Of a stretch of 44,859 nucleotides of DNA, positions 16,637 through 26,083 are shown in pieces. The stretch is from Rhodobacter sp. Lineage in GTDB: Bacteria; Pseudomonadota; Alphaproteobacteria; Rhodobacterales; Rhodobacteraceae. The stretch is taken from contig PNJK01000023.1 in NCBI GenBank assembly GCA_013821825.1, positions 1 to 44,859 on the forward strand, in the 5' to 3' direction. Position 1 is the stretch's first letter, and each line of letters starts with the position of its first letter. The position numbers and the translations under genes are program-made. Under the pieces are notes generated by a model. That model saw only the letters and a program-made list of their open reading frames with translations, was not told where the DNA came from and made no database searches.

Positions 16637-16986
16637 CCGGCTGGATTTTGTTTGCGACCGAGGGCACATGCGGCCAGCACCTCAGGGTGGTCGCGGCAGC
16701 AATCGTTCAGCAGATACGAGATCGTCAGTCCGATTTCGGTGGTGTCGACGCTGTAGATCACATTGCGCGCCACCTTGCGCGCGCGCAGGAGTCCGGCCTG
16801 CTCCAGCGCTGACAAGTGGAACGACAGGCGCGGCGCGGTAACGCCCAGGGCTTGCGCAATCGCTCCGGCGGGCATACCTGCATCACCCGTCGGCATCAGC
16901 AGACGGATAAGGTCCAGCCGGGTCTCATGCGCCAGCGCCGAAAGAGCTGCAAGAACCCGACCGCGATCCACTTTACTTCGCTCCAT
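16594..16986 (-). CDS. ArsR-family transcriptional repressor
   Basis: 130 residues. Winged helix with [12 protein letters not shown] (20-31) and recognition segment [26 protein letters not shown] (43-67). A Cys96-Cys97 pair (LLNDCCRDH) and Cys107 near the C-terminus could form a metal or thiol sensor site, though not the classical ELCVCDL arrangement. The ATG 16986 lies 2 bases from a 24-bp palindrome, so the gene is probably autoregulated. No Shine-Dalgarno is evident, and the transcript may be leaderless or nearly so. It is divergent from an Atm1-type exporter, its most likely second target. The inducer is unknown. Confidence 0.9.
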   Translation of the reverse strand: MERSKVDRGRVLAALSALAHETRLDLIRLLMPTGDAGMPAGAIAQALGVTAPRLSFHLSALEQAGLLRARKVARNVIYSVDTTEIGLTISYLLNDCCRDHPEVLAACALGRKQNPAGQGGAAAPSGTAKT

Positions 16987-16988
16987 CG

Positions 16989-17012
16989 TTCAACTATTAA
17001 AGAATAGTTGAA
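16989..17012. promoter_or_regulatory. Palindromic operator between arsR-type gene and Atm1-type exporter
   Basis: TTCAACTATT (16989-16998) and AATAGTTGAA (17003-17012) form a perfect 10-bp inverted repeat with a 4-base spacer. The AT-rich palindrome in GC-rich DNA, beside the repressor start codon, fits an ArsR/SmtB operator. It lies 64 bases upstream of the exporter start. Confidence 0.75.
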
Positions 17013-17075
17013 ATAACCCTAGCCGAAAGAGTCCTACCCCGCAACATCAAGTTTGCGAGGCCCAAGCCGGAAGTG

Positions 17076-18995
17076 ATGATGCGCCGATCCACTGCGACCT
17101 CTGCCGATATGCCCGCAAAGCCCGCCTCGGCGTTGGCAACCCTGCGTCGGGTGGTGCCCTATCTCTGGCCTGAAGGGCAGGCCTGGGTGAAACGCCGGGT
17201 CCTTCTGGCGCTGCTCTTCCTGCTGGTGACCAAGCTCGTGTCCGTCACGACACCCTGGATCTACAAGCTGGCGGTCGATCAACTGTCAGGGGCCACGCCC
17301 GATACCGGGACGGTTCTGGGCCTTGGGGCGGCAGGGCTGGTTGTCGCCTACGGGATGGCGCGGCTTGGCGCGGTGCTGTTTGCCGAATTGCGCGACGCGG
17401 TCTTTGTCCGGGTCGGCCAGCGCGCGATCCGACGCCTGGCGATCGAGACCTTCGCCCATATCCATCGCCTCTCCTTGCGCTACCACATCACGCGCAAGAC
17501 CGGCGGCCTGTCCCGGATCATCGAGCGGGGGGTAAAGGGCGTCGACTTCCTGTTGCGCTTTCTGCTGTTCTCCATCGGGCCACTGATCCTGGAACTGGCC
17601 ATGGTGTCGGTGATCTTCGCGCTGGTGTTCGGCTGGGAATATGCCGCTGTCGTCCTTGTCACCATCGCGCTTTATGTGGCTTTTACCTTCAAGGTCACCG
17701 AATGGCGCGTAAAGCTGCGCCGCGAGATGAACGATCAGGACACCGACGCCAACCAGAAGGCGATAGACAGTCTTCTCAACTTCGAAACCGTCAAGTATTT
17801 CAACGCCGAACAGCGGGAAGCCGACCGCTACGACAGCGCCATGCGCCAGTATGAGACGGCAGCGGTCAAGACCGGGCTTTCGCTCAGCTTCCTGAACGTC
17901 GGGCAAAGCTTTCTCATCACCTCGGGCCTTGTGATCGTCATGGTGATGAGCGCGTTTGGCGTGCAGGCGGGCACCCTGACCGTGGGCGATTTCGTCATGG
18001 TCAACGCCTACATGATCCAGATCACCCTGCCGCTGAACTTTCTTGGCACGGTCTATCGGGAAATCCGGCAGGCACTGGTCGACATGGGCGAGATGTTCGG
18101 GCTTCTGGGCCAGCCCGCCGAAGTCACCGATATGCCGGGGGCACAGCCGTTGCGGGTAACCAAGGGCGAGATCGTCTTTGAAGATGTGCGGTTCCACTAT
18201 GAGGCCGAGCGCGAGATCCTGAAGGGAATCAGCCTCCGCGTGGCCCCGGGCGAGAAGGTGGCGCTTGTCGGCACTTCCGGCTCTGGCAAATCCACCATCG
18301 CGCGGTTGCTGTTCCGCTTTTATGACGTGACAGAAGGCGCGATCCGGATCGACGGGCAGGACATCCGCGAGGTGACGCAGACGTCACTGCATGCCCAGAT
18401 CGGTGTCGTGCCGCAGGACACGGTGCTTTTCAACGACACGATCGGCTACAACATCGCCTACGGCAAGGATGAAGCGACCGAAGCTGAAGTGGTCGCCGCC
18501 GCCAAGGCTGCGCGCATCCATGATTTCGTCATGCGCCTGCCCGACGGGTACGAGACAAGGGTCGGGGAACGCGGGCTGAAGCTCTCTGGCGGCGAAAAGC
18601 AGCGGGTGGGCATCGCGCGCACCCTGCTGAAGAACCCGCCAATCCTGATCCTGGACGAAGCGACGAGCGCGCTTGACACCCAGACCGAGCAGTCAATTCA
18701 GGACTCGTTGCACGAGATGGGGCAAGGGCGCAGCGTCATCACCATTGCGCACCGGCTGTCAACCATCGCGGACGCCGACCAGATCCTGGTGATGGAGGAC
18801 GGGCAGGTCATCGAACGCGGCCAGCACGACGAACTTCTGCGGCGTAACGGGGCCTATGCGGCAATGTGGATGCGGCAGGTTAAGGAGGCCGAGGATTTCG
18901 TCAGCCCCGTCACTGAACTGGCCGGAGCAAAGCGTGCCTATGTCTCGGCCGACCTGCCGCTGGACGACAATTACCGCTATGCGCCGAAGAATTGA
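17076..18995 (+). CDS. Atm1-type ABC exporter (fused permease-ATPase)
   Basis: About 639 residues with an N-terminal six-helix permease and a C-terminal ATPase, one half of a homodimer. ATPase motifs: Walker A GTSGSGKST, signature LSGGEKQR, Walker B LILDEATSALD, H-loop IAHRLS. The permease region has VKYFNAEQREADRYD and LNFLGTVYREIRQALVDM, characteristic of the Atm1/HMT1 branch that exports glutathione-linked sulfur species or metal-glutathione conjugates. The start may be GTG 17073 or ATG 17076 or 17079, after GGAAG. Divergence from an ArsR-type repressor with a shared palindrome suggests induction by metal or thiol stress (inference). Confidence 0.88.
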   Translation: MMRRSTATSADMPAKPASALATLRRVVPYLWPEGQAWVKRRVLLALLFLLVTKLVSVTTPWIYKLAVDQLSGATPDTGTVLGLGAAGLVVAYGMARLGAVLFAELRDAVFVRVGQRAIRRLAIETFAHIHRLSLRYHITRKTGGLSRIIERGVKGVDFLLRFLLFSIGPLILELAMVSVIFALVFGWEYAAVVLVTIALYVAFTFKVTEWRVKLRREMNDQDTDANQKAIDSLLNFETVKYFNAEQREADRYDSAMRQYETAAVKTGLSLSFLNVGQSFLITSGLVIVMVMSAFGVQAGTLTVGDFVMVNAYMIQITLPLNFLGTVYREIRQALVDMGEMFGLLGQPAEVTDMPGAQPLRVTKGEIVFEDVRFHYEAEREILKGISLRVAPGEKVALVGTSGSGKSTIARLLFRFYDVTEGAIRIDGQDIREVTQTSLHAQIGVVPQDTVLFNDTIGYNIAYGKDEATEAEVVAAAKAARIHDFVMRLPDGYETRVGERGLKLSGGEKQRVGIARTLLKNPPILILDEATSALDTQTEQSIQDSLHEMGQGRSVITIAHRLSTIADADQILVMEDGQVIERGQHDELLRRNGAYAAMWMRQVKEAEDFVSPVTELAGAKRAYVSADLPLDDNYRYAPKN

Positions 18996-19111
18996 TGGGC
19001 GCGTGAACGGTTGAGGATGACAGGCCTTTTCCTTTGATCTCCCGGTCAGAGTTCATCATTCCGCCGCCATCCCAAAGGAGTTGGGCGAAGCTGTGACGCC
19101 TGGGTCTTGGA

Positions 19112-19780
19112 GTGCGGATCTGGCTTGGGCTGGTGACTGGCGCGCTTGCGGAAAAGCGCGTGGCGCTGGTGCTTGCGGCCGAGGATTACGCCCTGGTCCG
19201 GCCCTTTACCAATCGGGCGAATGATGCCCGGGCGATGGAAGACCTGCTGGAAATGCTGGACTTCGAGGTCTTCGTCGAAACGAACCGCGACCTGCGCCGG
19301 GCGGGGGTGAGCTTGGCGTCCAAGCAAATCCAGCACTGCGGCGATCTGGGCGTTAATCCAATGGCTTAGTGGCATCGTCCGTATCTTCTTTCTGTCTTCT
19401 TCTCGTCTTCCTTCCGTCTTTAGCTTCCGAGCCATGGTCGCCGCGGGAAGTGCGCTTCTGGAAATCGACCGGTTCAGCACTGCCCGGGCCAACGACCTTG
19501 GTCTGGCGCTGGAACGGCTTGGCAATCCGCAGGCCGCCATGGGCCACATTGCAGCGGCGTTGAAAAGCCATCTGGACGGGCCCGCCCTGCGTGACTGGCT
19601 GTCGCAGCAGGATTCGGGCAAGCCGGTCTGGTATCGCAGCCTGTCGATCAGTTACGGGCGCGTCGCCATTATCCAGGCAGAGCTTGGGCAGAATGTATGC
19701 CTATGGCATGCTGCCGCAGGAATATGTCGAGTGGATTCCGGCGTTCCGCCGCGTTCTGGGGCTGCCCACGGAATTCTGAC
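19112..19780 (+). pseudogene. Remnant of a caspase-like (peptidase C14) gene joined to an unidentified frameshifted gene end
   Basis: From GTG 19112 the frame gives a signal-peptide-like start and then the N-terminus of secreted caspase-like proteins (KRVALVLAAEDY, NDARAMEDLLEML, FEVFVETNRDLRR). It stops matching near 19307, before the strands carrying catalytic His and Cys. A foreign-looking segment follows (about 19307-19445). Coding character resumes at about 19437 (SALLEIDRFSTARANDLGLA) in another frame and needs one base removed near 19690 to continue into MYAYGMLPQEYVEWIPAF to the stop at 19780. I cannot tell whether that end belonged to the same gene. No functional protease can be made from it. 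Confidence 0.65.
19307..19445 (-). other. Inserted segment with purine-rich run and short minus-strand coding potential
   Basis: The segment interrupts the caspase-like remnant. On the minus strand, from ATG 19435, it reads MARKLKTEGRREEDRKK and then PLSHWINAQIAAVLDLLG. The first part is encoded by a GGAAGACG/GAAGAC-type purine run (plus-strand 19383-19423) resembling the one in soxA. The second part looks like an amphipathic helix. It may be a small mobile or repeated sequence. The boundaries are approximate. Confidence 0.4.
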
Positions 19781-19876
19781 CCGACCGGCGGGTGGGGCGG
19801 GGCTTGGCAACCCGGCGCCTTTGCCTGTAAGACGGACAAAACCGAAGACAAAGGCAAGAGCACAGGGGCTAGGGCG

Positions 19877-20533
19877 TTGAGCAATCCCGACAGTTTCATC
19901 GAAGAAGTCACCGAAGAAGTGCGCCGTGATCGGCTCTTCGGCCTGTTCCGCAAGTATGGCTGGATCGGCGGCGTGGTCGTCGTGGCGCTGGTTGGCGGCG
20001 CCGCCTGGACCGAATGGTCCAGATCCCGTGCCGAGGCCCGGGCCCAGGCCTTCGGAGACGCCATCATCGACGCGCTGGACACCGGCACGCCGGAGGAACG
20101 CCGCACGGCCCTGGCAGCGATCCCCAGCGATGCCGAACAGACGGCGCTGCTGCAACTGATCCTCGCGTCCGACCCGGACGAGGACCGCGCTGCCACGCTG
20201 GCTGCTTTGGAAAAGGTGGCGACCGATGCGACATTGTCGCCCGGCTATCGTGACCTCGCCGTGCTGCGCCGGGTGCTGGTTGCAGGGGCCGAAATGCCTC
20301 TGGCCGACCGGCGGGCGGCCTTGCAGGGCATCGCTGGTGCTGGCCGCCCCTATCGGCCTCTGGCCGAGGAACAACTCGCCTATCTTCTGGTCGAAGAGGG
20401 CAAGACAGACGAGGCCATTGCCGCGATGTCCACGCTGATCCAGGATCAGGAGGCTTCGGGCGCGTTGCGCGCCAGGCTGGGTCAGATGGTCACGGCGCTT
20501 GGCGGTACGTTGCCCGTTAGCACGTCAGGTTGA
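19877..20533 (+). CDS. TPR-like membrane protein upstream of bamB (YfgM-type)
   Basis: 218 residues from TTG 19877 (LSNPDSFIEEVTEEVRRDRLF). A short cytoplasmic N-terminus, one membrane helix (YGWIGGVVVVALVGGAAW, about 27-44), and a periplasmic helical-repeat domain. The layout matches YfgM-type proteins, which assist translocon-linked chaperones and are encoded just before bamB and der in many proteobacteria. The TTG start is chosen because the conserved sequence begins there and GGGGCTAGGG precedes it; the frame is open upstream with no family-like sequence. Confidence 0.85.
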   Translation: MSNPDSFIEEVTEEVRRDRLFGLFRKYGWIGGVVVVALVGGAAWTEWSRSRAEARAQAFGDAIIDALDTGTPEERRTALAAIPSDAEQTALLQLILASDPDEDRAATLAALEKVATDATLSPGYRDLAVLRRVLVAGAEMPLADRRAALQGIAGAGRPYRPLAEEQLAYLLVEEGKTDEAIAAMSTLIQDQEASGALRARLGQMVTALGGTLPVSTSG

Positions 20534-20574
20534 GGCGCGGACATGGCGCAAGGGAAAGGCTTCAGGTGGCAGGC

Positions 20575-21933
20575 ATGATGATCCGGCGGTATGCGGGCAA
20601 GGCAGTGGCAGGCGCCGGACTTCTTGCGCTTTTGGCCTCCTGCGGCCAGCGCGAGGTGATCCTGCAGGGGGAACGTTTCCCGATCCGGGCGGCACTGGAA
20701 GACAGCGTTCCCGTGGAAGGCCAGCCCGCGCCGGTTGCAGCAGGTGAAGCGGAAAACCAGAGCCTGCCGATCTCGCTGCCCGCGGCGACCTCTTCGGGCG
20801 AATGGACGCACCGGGCCGGAAACGCCCGCCACCTGATGCCGCATGCAGCGCTTTCGGCGGCACCTGTCCGGGTCTGGACCGCGAACATCGGGGCCGGCAG
20901 CAGCCGCAAGAACCGCATCGCCGCTGCGCCGGTGGTGTCTGGCGGCCGGATCTTCACGATCGACGCCGGGACTACCGTCGTCGCGACCTCGACCGGTGGG
21001 GGGACTCTATGGTCGACCGACCTGACGGCGAGCTTTGATGCTGGCGGCGGAATCTCCGGCGGTGGCCTTGCCGTTGCAGGCGACAAGCTTTTCGCTGCTA
21101 CGGGCTATGGCGAAGTGGTTGCCCTTGACGCGGCCTCGGGCAAGGTGCTGTGGCGCCAGCGCGTCGACGCGCCGGTCGCGGGTGCCCCTGCCTCGGATGG
21201 CAACGCGGTCTATGTCAGCGCGCAAGACGGGTCGGCCTGGGCGATCAACGCCGCCGATGGCAAGGTTATCTGGCAGGTCGTCGGCACGCCCGGAACCGCT
21301 GCTTATGTCGGCACCGCAGCGCCCACTGTGGGCGAGCGGGCGGTGATCTTCCCGACCAACGCTGGCGATCTGATGGCGGTGCTGAAGATCGGCGGCGGGA
21401 CGAAGATCTGGCAGGCCTCGCTGGCCGGCAAGCGTCTTGGCCGCGCCTATGCCTTCTCGGCCGACGTGACCGGCGACGCGGTGATCGACGGCAAGGTGCT
21501 TTACGCTGGCTCGGCCGCAGGGCGCACCGTGGCGATGTCCGCCTCGTCGGGCGAAAGGATATGGTCGGCGGGCGAGGGTGCGCTTGGCCCGGTGGCCGTC
21601 GCAGGCGGCTCGCTGTTCCTGGTCAACGATGAGGCCGAACTCGTGCGCCTCGACGCCGATACGGGCGAGGTGATCTGGGCGGTCGAGATGCCCTATTTCA
21701 CCAAGGACAAGATCAAGCGGCGCAAGGCGATCTATGCGCATTACGGCCCGGTTCTGGCGGGCGGGCAGATCATTGTCGTGTCTTCTGACGGCCTGCTGCG
21801 CGCCTTTGATCCCACCGACGGCAGGCTGACCTACACCACCGATATCCCCGGCGGCGCTGCGGCGCAGCCAGCGGTGGCGGGCGGGGTACTTTATGTCGTC
21901 GGCGCGAACGGGCAACTTCACGCTTTCCGCTAA
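20575..21933 (+). CDS. bamB: Outer membrane assembly lipoprotein BamB-like beta-propeller
   Basis: About 452 residues. Lipoprotein signal peptide ending LLALLASC at the lipobox, then an eight-bladed PQQ-type beta-propeller with repeats such as GEVVALDAASGKVLWRQRV, GSAWAINAADGKVIWQ and AELVRLDADTGEVIWAV. BamB helps the Bam complex insert outer-membrane proteins. The start is ATG 20575 or 20578. It lies 41 bases after the YfgM-type gene and 48 bases before der, the conserved order. PQQ dehydrogenase activity is unlikely given the lipobox and context. Confidence 0.92.
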   Translation: MMIRRYAGKAVAGAGLLALLASCGQREVILQGERFPIRAALEDSVPVEGQPAPVAAGEAENQSLPISLPAATSSGEWTHRAGNARHLMPHAALSAAPVRVWTANIGAGSSRKNRIAAAPVVSGGRIFTIDAGTTVVATSTGGGTLWSTDLTASFDAGGGISGGGLAVAGDKLFAATGYGEVVALDAASGKVLWRQRVDAPVAGAPASDGNAVYVSAQDGSAWAINAADGKVIWQVVGTPGTAAYVGTAAPTVGERAVIFPTNAGDLMAVLKIGGGTKIWQASLAGKRLGRAYAFSADVTGDAVIDGKVLYAGSAAGRTVAMSASSGERIWSAGEGALGPVAVAGGSLFLVNDEAELVRLDADTGEVIWAVEMPYFTKDKIKRRKAIYAHYGPVLAGGQIIVVSSDGLLRAFDPTDGRLTYTTDIPGGAAAQPAVAGGVLYVVGANGQLHAFR

Positions 21934-21981
21934 GCCTTATCCCGTGTATGGCAGCGCCTTCGCCATTGCCGGACCTGAACC

Positions 21982-23463
21982 ATGAGCTTTACCCTCGCCA
22001 TCGTGGGCCGCCCCAATGTGGGCAAGTCGACGCTTTTCAACCGCCTTGTGGGGCGCAAGCTGGCGCTGGTCGATGACCAGCCCGGCGTGACGCGCGATCT
22101 GCGCGAAGGCGACGCCAAGCTGTTCGACATGCGCTTCACCGTGATCGACACGGCGGGTCTGGAAGAAGTCACCGACGACAGCCTGCAGGGCAGGATGCGC
22201 CGCCTGACCGAACGCGCGGTGGAAATGGCTGACGCCTGTCTGTTCGTGATCGACGGTCGCGTGGGCGTGACGCCTACGGACGAGGTTTTCGCCGACATCC
22301 TGCGCAAGAAAAACGCCCGCGTGTTCCTTGCCGTGAACAAGGCCGAAGGCAAGGCGGGCGACTCGGGCGCGCTGGAGGCCTATTCGCTGGGCCTCGGCGA
22401 GCCGATCCGGATTTCCGCCGAGCATGGCGAGGGGATGGACGACCTTTACCGCGAATTGAAGCCCCTGGAAGGCGAATTCGCCGAGCGTGAGGCCGAAAAC
22501 AGCCCCGAGGTCGACATCGACCTGTCCGAGGACGAGGCGGAACTGGACGCGGATGAGACCGCGCATTACCCGACCGCGAAGAAACCGCTGCAGATCGCGG
22601 TGATCGGGCGGCCCAACGCCGGGAAATCCACGCTGATCAACAAGATCCTTGGCTATGATCGCCTTCTGACCGGGCCGGAGGCGGGGATCACCCGCGACGC
22701 GATTTCCGTCCGGGCCGAATGGCAGGGCACGCCGATCCGGATTTTCGACACCGCAGGCATGCGCAAGAAGGCCCGGATCACCGAAAAGCTGGAAAAGCTT
22801 TCCGTCTCGGACGGCATCCGCGCGGTGCGCTTTGCCGAGGTGGTGGTGGTGCTGCTGGACGTCGAAATCCCGTTTGAGGTTCAGGACCTCCGCATCGCCG
22901 ACTTCGCCGAAAGTGAGGGCAGGGCGGTCGTGGTCGCGGTGAACAAGTGGGACCTCGAGGACGAAAAGCAGGGCAAGCTGGCCGAACTCAAGGAAATGTT
23001 CGACCGGCTGCTGCCGCAGCTGCGGGGTGCTCCGCTGGTCACTGTCAGCGCCAAGACGGGCAGGGGTCTTGACCGGCTGCACGACGCGATCCGCAAGGCG
23101 CATGACGTCTGGAACCGCCGCATCCCGACCGCGCGGCTGAACACCTGGCTCGGGGCAATGACCGAGGCGCATCCACCGCCAGCCCCCGGCGGGCACCGGA
23201 TCAAGCTGCGCTACATGACGCAGGCCAAGACCCGGCCGCCGGGCTTCATGATCAAGTGCTCGCGCCCGGATGAACTGCCGGAAAGCTACAAGCGCTATCT
23301 CGTCAACGGCTTGCGCGACCATTTCGACATGCCGGGCACGCCGATCCGGCTGTTCCTGCGGTCACAAGGCGACCAGAACCCATGGAAGGAACGCAAGTTC
23401 CACACGCCAAGCCGGCTTCGCAAGCATATGGACGGCAAGGCGGGGACAAGCCCGAAGCGCTAG
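21982..23463 (+). CDS. der: Ribosome biogenesis GTPase Der
   Basis: 493 residues with two tandem GTPase domains and a C-terminal KH-like domain. First G1 motif [12 protein letters not shown] (about 8-19), with DTAGLEE and NKAEG. Second G1 [12 protein letters not shown], with DTAGMRKKA and NKWD. Der acts in 50S subunit maturation. Its start is ATG 21982 after the bamB stop. The stop overlaps the stop of the convergent TspO-like gene by 4 bases, and no terminator hairpin is obvious between them. Confidence 0.97.
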   Translation: MSFTLAIVGRPNVGKSTLFNRLVGRKLALVDDQPGVTRDLREGDAKLFDMRFTVIDTAGLEEVTDDSLQGRMRRLTERAVEMADACLFVIDGRVGVTPTDEVFADILRKKNARVFLAVNKAEGKAGDSGALEAYSLGLGEPIRISAEHGEGMDDLYRELKPLEGEFAEREAENSPEVDIDLSEDEAELDADETAHYPTAKKPLQIAVIGRPNAGKSTLINKILGYDRLLTGPEAGITRDAISVRAEWQGTPIRIFDTAGMRKKARITEKLEKLSVSDGIRAVRFAEVVVVLLDVEIPFEVQDLRIADFAESEGRAVVVAVNKWDLEDEKQGKLAELKEMFDRLLPQLRGAPLVTVSAKTGRGLDRLHDAIRKAHDVWNRRIPTARLNTWLGAMTEAHPPPAPGGHRIKLRYMTQAKTRPPGFMIKCSRPDELPESYKRYLVNGLRDHFDMPGTPIRLFLRSQGDQNPWKERKFHTPSRLRKHMDGKAGTSPKR

Positions 23464-24164
23464 GCGCGGCGGGCGGTCCAGAGGGTGACGGCCAGAACGG
23501 CAATTCCCGATGCGGCCAACGCTGCGACCGTCAGGTTGGCCTCGGCATTGGCGACGATCACGCCGGCCAAGGCCCAGATGACTGCCAGCCCGTAGACCGG
23601 CATCTGCGGTCGGCGCAGCTGCGCGGTCACGGCGACACCCAGCACCAGTGCCAGCATCGCGGCGGCGGAACCAGTGTCGCCGAGCCAGCCGTAGCCCGCG
23701 ATCAGAACACCCGTTGATACGGCGGACGCTGCCGAGAGCCAGCCCGCAAGGATTGCCGTCGGGCCAGAGAGCATCCAGCGGTCAACCGAAGGATCGGCGC
23801 GCAGGAAGGCCAGAATCGCACCGCCCGCCATGATCCAGATCGTCACCGTGCCCCAGATGGCGCTTTGCCCCGCGATCCAGAGCCACACCGCCCCCACGGC
23901 CACTGCCACCGTCAGGGGCAGGCGGACGGCTTCCCACGCCGGATCGTCAGTGCGCTTCCAAAGGCCAAGGACTGCATGCAGGGCGAGCCAGATGTAAATG
24001 ATGCTCCAGATCGCGAAGGCATAGCCTGCGGGCTGAATCGAGGGGCGTTCGATCCGGACCGGGAAGACCGCGGGGTCATAGCCGGTAAAGGGCGGCGTGA
24101 TGAATGGGGCGATGCCAAAGGCGACCGTGGCAACCAGCAGGATCAGGGCGGAAAGGCGTGGCAT
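23460..24164 (-). CDS. TspO/MBR-like tryptophan-rich multi-pass membrane protein
   Basis: 234 residues with about seven hydrophobic helices and many tryptophans. [20 protein letters not shown] resembles the TspO/MBR signature, but the protein is longer than classical TspO (about 160 residues, five helices). Classical TspO in Rhodobacter represses photosynthesis genes and binds tetrapyrroles; I cannot extend that role here. ATG 24164 is preceded by an intergenic gap of about 60 bases from serS on the same strand. Confidence 0.65.
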   Translation of the reverse strand: MPRLSALILLVATVAFGIAPFITPPFTGYDPAVFPVRIERPSIQPAGYAFAIWSIIYIWLALHAVLGLWKRTDDPAWEAVRLPLTVAVAVGAVWLWIAGQSAIWGTVTIWIMAGGAILAFLRADPSVDRWMLSGPTAILAGWLSAASAVSTGVLIAGYGWLGDTGSAAAMLALVLGVAVTAQLRRPQMPVYGLAVIWALAGVIVANAEANLTVAALAASGIAVLAVTLWTARRA

Positions 24165-24225
24165 CGCAGGACTCCGGTTCAGGGCGGACCCGGGTTAACC
24201 CTGTGCCAGCCAATGCGTTCCGCGT

Positions 24226-25515
24226 TCAGACGAGCACTCCGTCCGCCGTGATCCGCGTCTTGCCCTGAAGATAGGGCACAAGTGCCGTTGGCAAGGTCAC
24301 CGAGCCATCCGCCTGTTGACCGTTCTCCAGCACTGCGATCAGGCAGCGGCCCACGGCCAGGCCCGAGCCGTTGAGCGTCGCTACGAACTCGGGCTTGCCC
24401 CCCGCCGGACGATACCGCGCATTCATCCGCCGGGCCTGGAACTGGCCGCAGGTCGAGACGGAGCTGATCTCGCGGTAGGTGTTCTGCCCTGGCAGCCAGA
24501 CCTCGAGATCATGCGTCTTCTGCGCCCCGAATCCCATGTCGCCGGTGCAAAGGACGATGGTGCGATAGGGCAGGCCCAGCCGTTCCAGCACCGCTTCAGC
24601 GCATTTCGTCATGCGTTCGTGTTCCGCAAGCGCGGTTTCGGGGGTGCAGATCGTCACCATCTCCACCTTCTCGAACTGGTGTTGGCGCAGCATGCCGGTG
24701 GTGTCCTTGCCGGCGCTGCCGGCTTCGGACCGGAAGCATTGCGAATGCGCGGTCAGGCGGATCGGCAGGGCGGACTCGTCCAGAAGGTCGCCCGCGACGG
24801 TGTTGGTCAGCGTGACCTCGGAGGTCGGGATCAGCCACCAGCCATTGGTGGTCTGATAGCTGTCTTCCTCGAACTTCGGCAGCTGGTTGGTCCCGAACAT
24901 CGCCTCGTCCTTGACAAGGACGGGGGTCCAGGTTTCGGAAAGACCGTGTTCGGTCGTGTGCATGTCCAGCATGAACTGCGCCAGCGCCCGGTGGACGCGC
25001 GCCACGGCCCCGCGCAGGACGACAAAGCGGCTGCCGGAAAGCTTCGCGGCGGTCGGGAAGTCGAGACCGGGCTTCGCGGCCGGAATATCGAAATGTTCCA
25101 GTGGCTTGAAGTCCACATCGCGCGGGGTACCCCAGCGGCGGATCTCGACGTTGGCGGTTTCGTCCGGGCCGTCCGGCACCTCGTCGAGCGGAAGGTTGTC
25201 GATCCGCGACAGGGCATCGCGCAGCCGCGCGTCCTCGGCCCCTGCCTCATCCGTCAGCCGTGCGCCCTCGGCCTTTTTGTCAGCCACCAGCGCGCGCAGG
25301 CGTTCAAACTCGGCGTTGTCGCCGCGTGCCTTGGCTGCGCCCACCTCTTTCGAGGCTGCATTCTGTGCCGCAGCCGCCGTTTCAGCCGCCAGAATCTTCG
25401 CCCGGCGTGCTTCGTCGATGGCCAGCAATTCCGCCGACATCGGTGCCAGTCCCCGGCGCGAGAGTGCCGCATCGAAAGCGGCGGGATTTTCGCGGATGCG
25501 GCGGATGTCGTGCAT
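24226..25515 (-). CDS. serS: Seryl-tRNA synthetase
   Basis: 429 residues. Charges tRNA-Ser with serine. An N-terminal coiled-coil arm (about 30-105; [20 protein letters not shown] onward) recognises the tRNA. The class II catalytic core has motif 2 ([22 protein letters not shown]) and motif 3 ([17 protein letters not shown]). It is divergent from yajC across 225 bases that show no strong regulatory motif. Start ATG 25515 follows GAGG. Confidence 0.97.
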   Translation of the reverse strand: MHDIRRIRENPAAFDAALSRRGLAPMSAELLAIDEARRAKILAAETAAAAQNAASKEVGAAKARGDNAEFERLRALVADKKAEGARLTDEAGAEDARLRDALSRIDNLPLDEVPDGPDETANVEIRRWGTPRDVDFKPLEHFDIPAAKPGLDFPTAAKLSGSRFVVLRGAVARVHRALAQFMLDMHTTEHGLSETWTPVLVKDEAMFGTNQLPKFEEDSYQTTNGWWLIPTSEVTLTNTVAGDLLDESALPIRLTAHSQCFRSEAGSAGKDTTGMLRQHQFEKVEMVTICTPETALAEHERMTKCAEAVLERLGLPYRTIVLCTGDMGFGAQKTHDLEVWLPGQNTYREISSVSTCGQFQARRMNARYRPAGGKPEFVATLNGSGLAVGRCLIAVLENGQQADGSVTLPTALVPYLQGKTRITADGVLV

Positions 25516-25740
25516 GTCTGGCCTCGTCTGGTGCAGTCGCTTCGCCCATATGCCCGATTTGCTTCCGGGGTGAAAGATGCACCGCGCCCGCAGTTGGCCG
25601 CGAAACCGCTTGCGCCCTCTGGCATTGCGTCGCGAAAGGCCTTACATCCTGCGCTGATTGCCCAAGGTCGGCGCGCAAAACGCCCGGTCAAGGGGAAATG
25701 ACCCCGCCGGATCCAACCGGCGCCGCCCGAAAGGATGCAC

Positions 25741-26073
25741 ATGTTCGTCACTCCCGCTTTCGCCCAGGCCGCCGGCGCCGCGCCTTCTGCCGGGGCCGCT
25801 TTCGCGCAGTTCCTGCCGATCATCCTGATCTTCGTCATCTTCTACTTCCTGCTGATCCGTCCGCAGCAAAAGAAGACGAAAGAACACCGCGCCATGCTGG
25901 AAGCGCTGCGCCGGGGCGATCAGGTCGTCACCGCAGGCGGGATCGTCGGCAAGGTTTCCAAGGTGCAGGAAGACGGCATGGTCGAGGTGGACATCGCCGA
26001 CGGCGTCAAGGTCAAGGTGGTCAGGCACACGATCGCCCAGGTCCTGAACAAGACCGAACCGGCCGCAAGCTAA
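25741..26073 (+). CDS. yajC: Preprotein translocase subunit YajC
   Basis: 110 residues. One membrane helix (FLPIILIFVIFYFLLIRPQQKKTKEH) followed by the conserved GDQVVTAGGIVGKV cytoplasmic domain. Associates with SecDF. ATG 25741 is preferred over ATG 25735 because AAAGGA sits 6-7 bases before it. It is 10 bases upstream of secD, so it forms one operon with secD and secF. Confidence 0.95.
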   Translation: MFVTPAFAQAAGAAPSAGAAFAQFLPIILIFVIFYFLLIRPQQKKTKEHRAMLEALRRGDQVVTAGGIVGKVSKVQEDGMVEVDIADGVKVKVVRHTIAQVLNKTEPAAS

Positions 26074-26083
26074 GGCCTGACCC

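Noticed and set aside
24316-25701. Plus-strand open frame (461 codons) over serS
   Set aside because: Shadow of serS with no domain.
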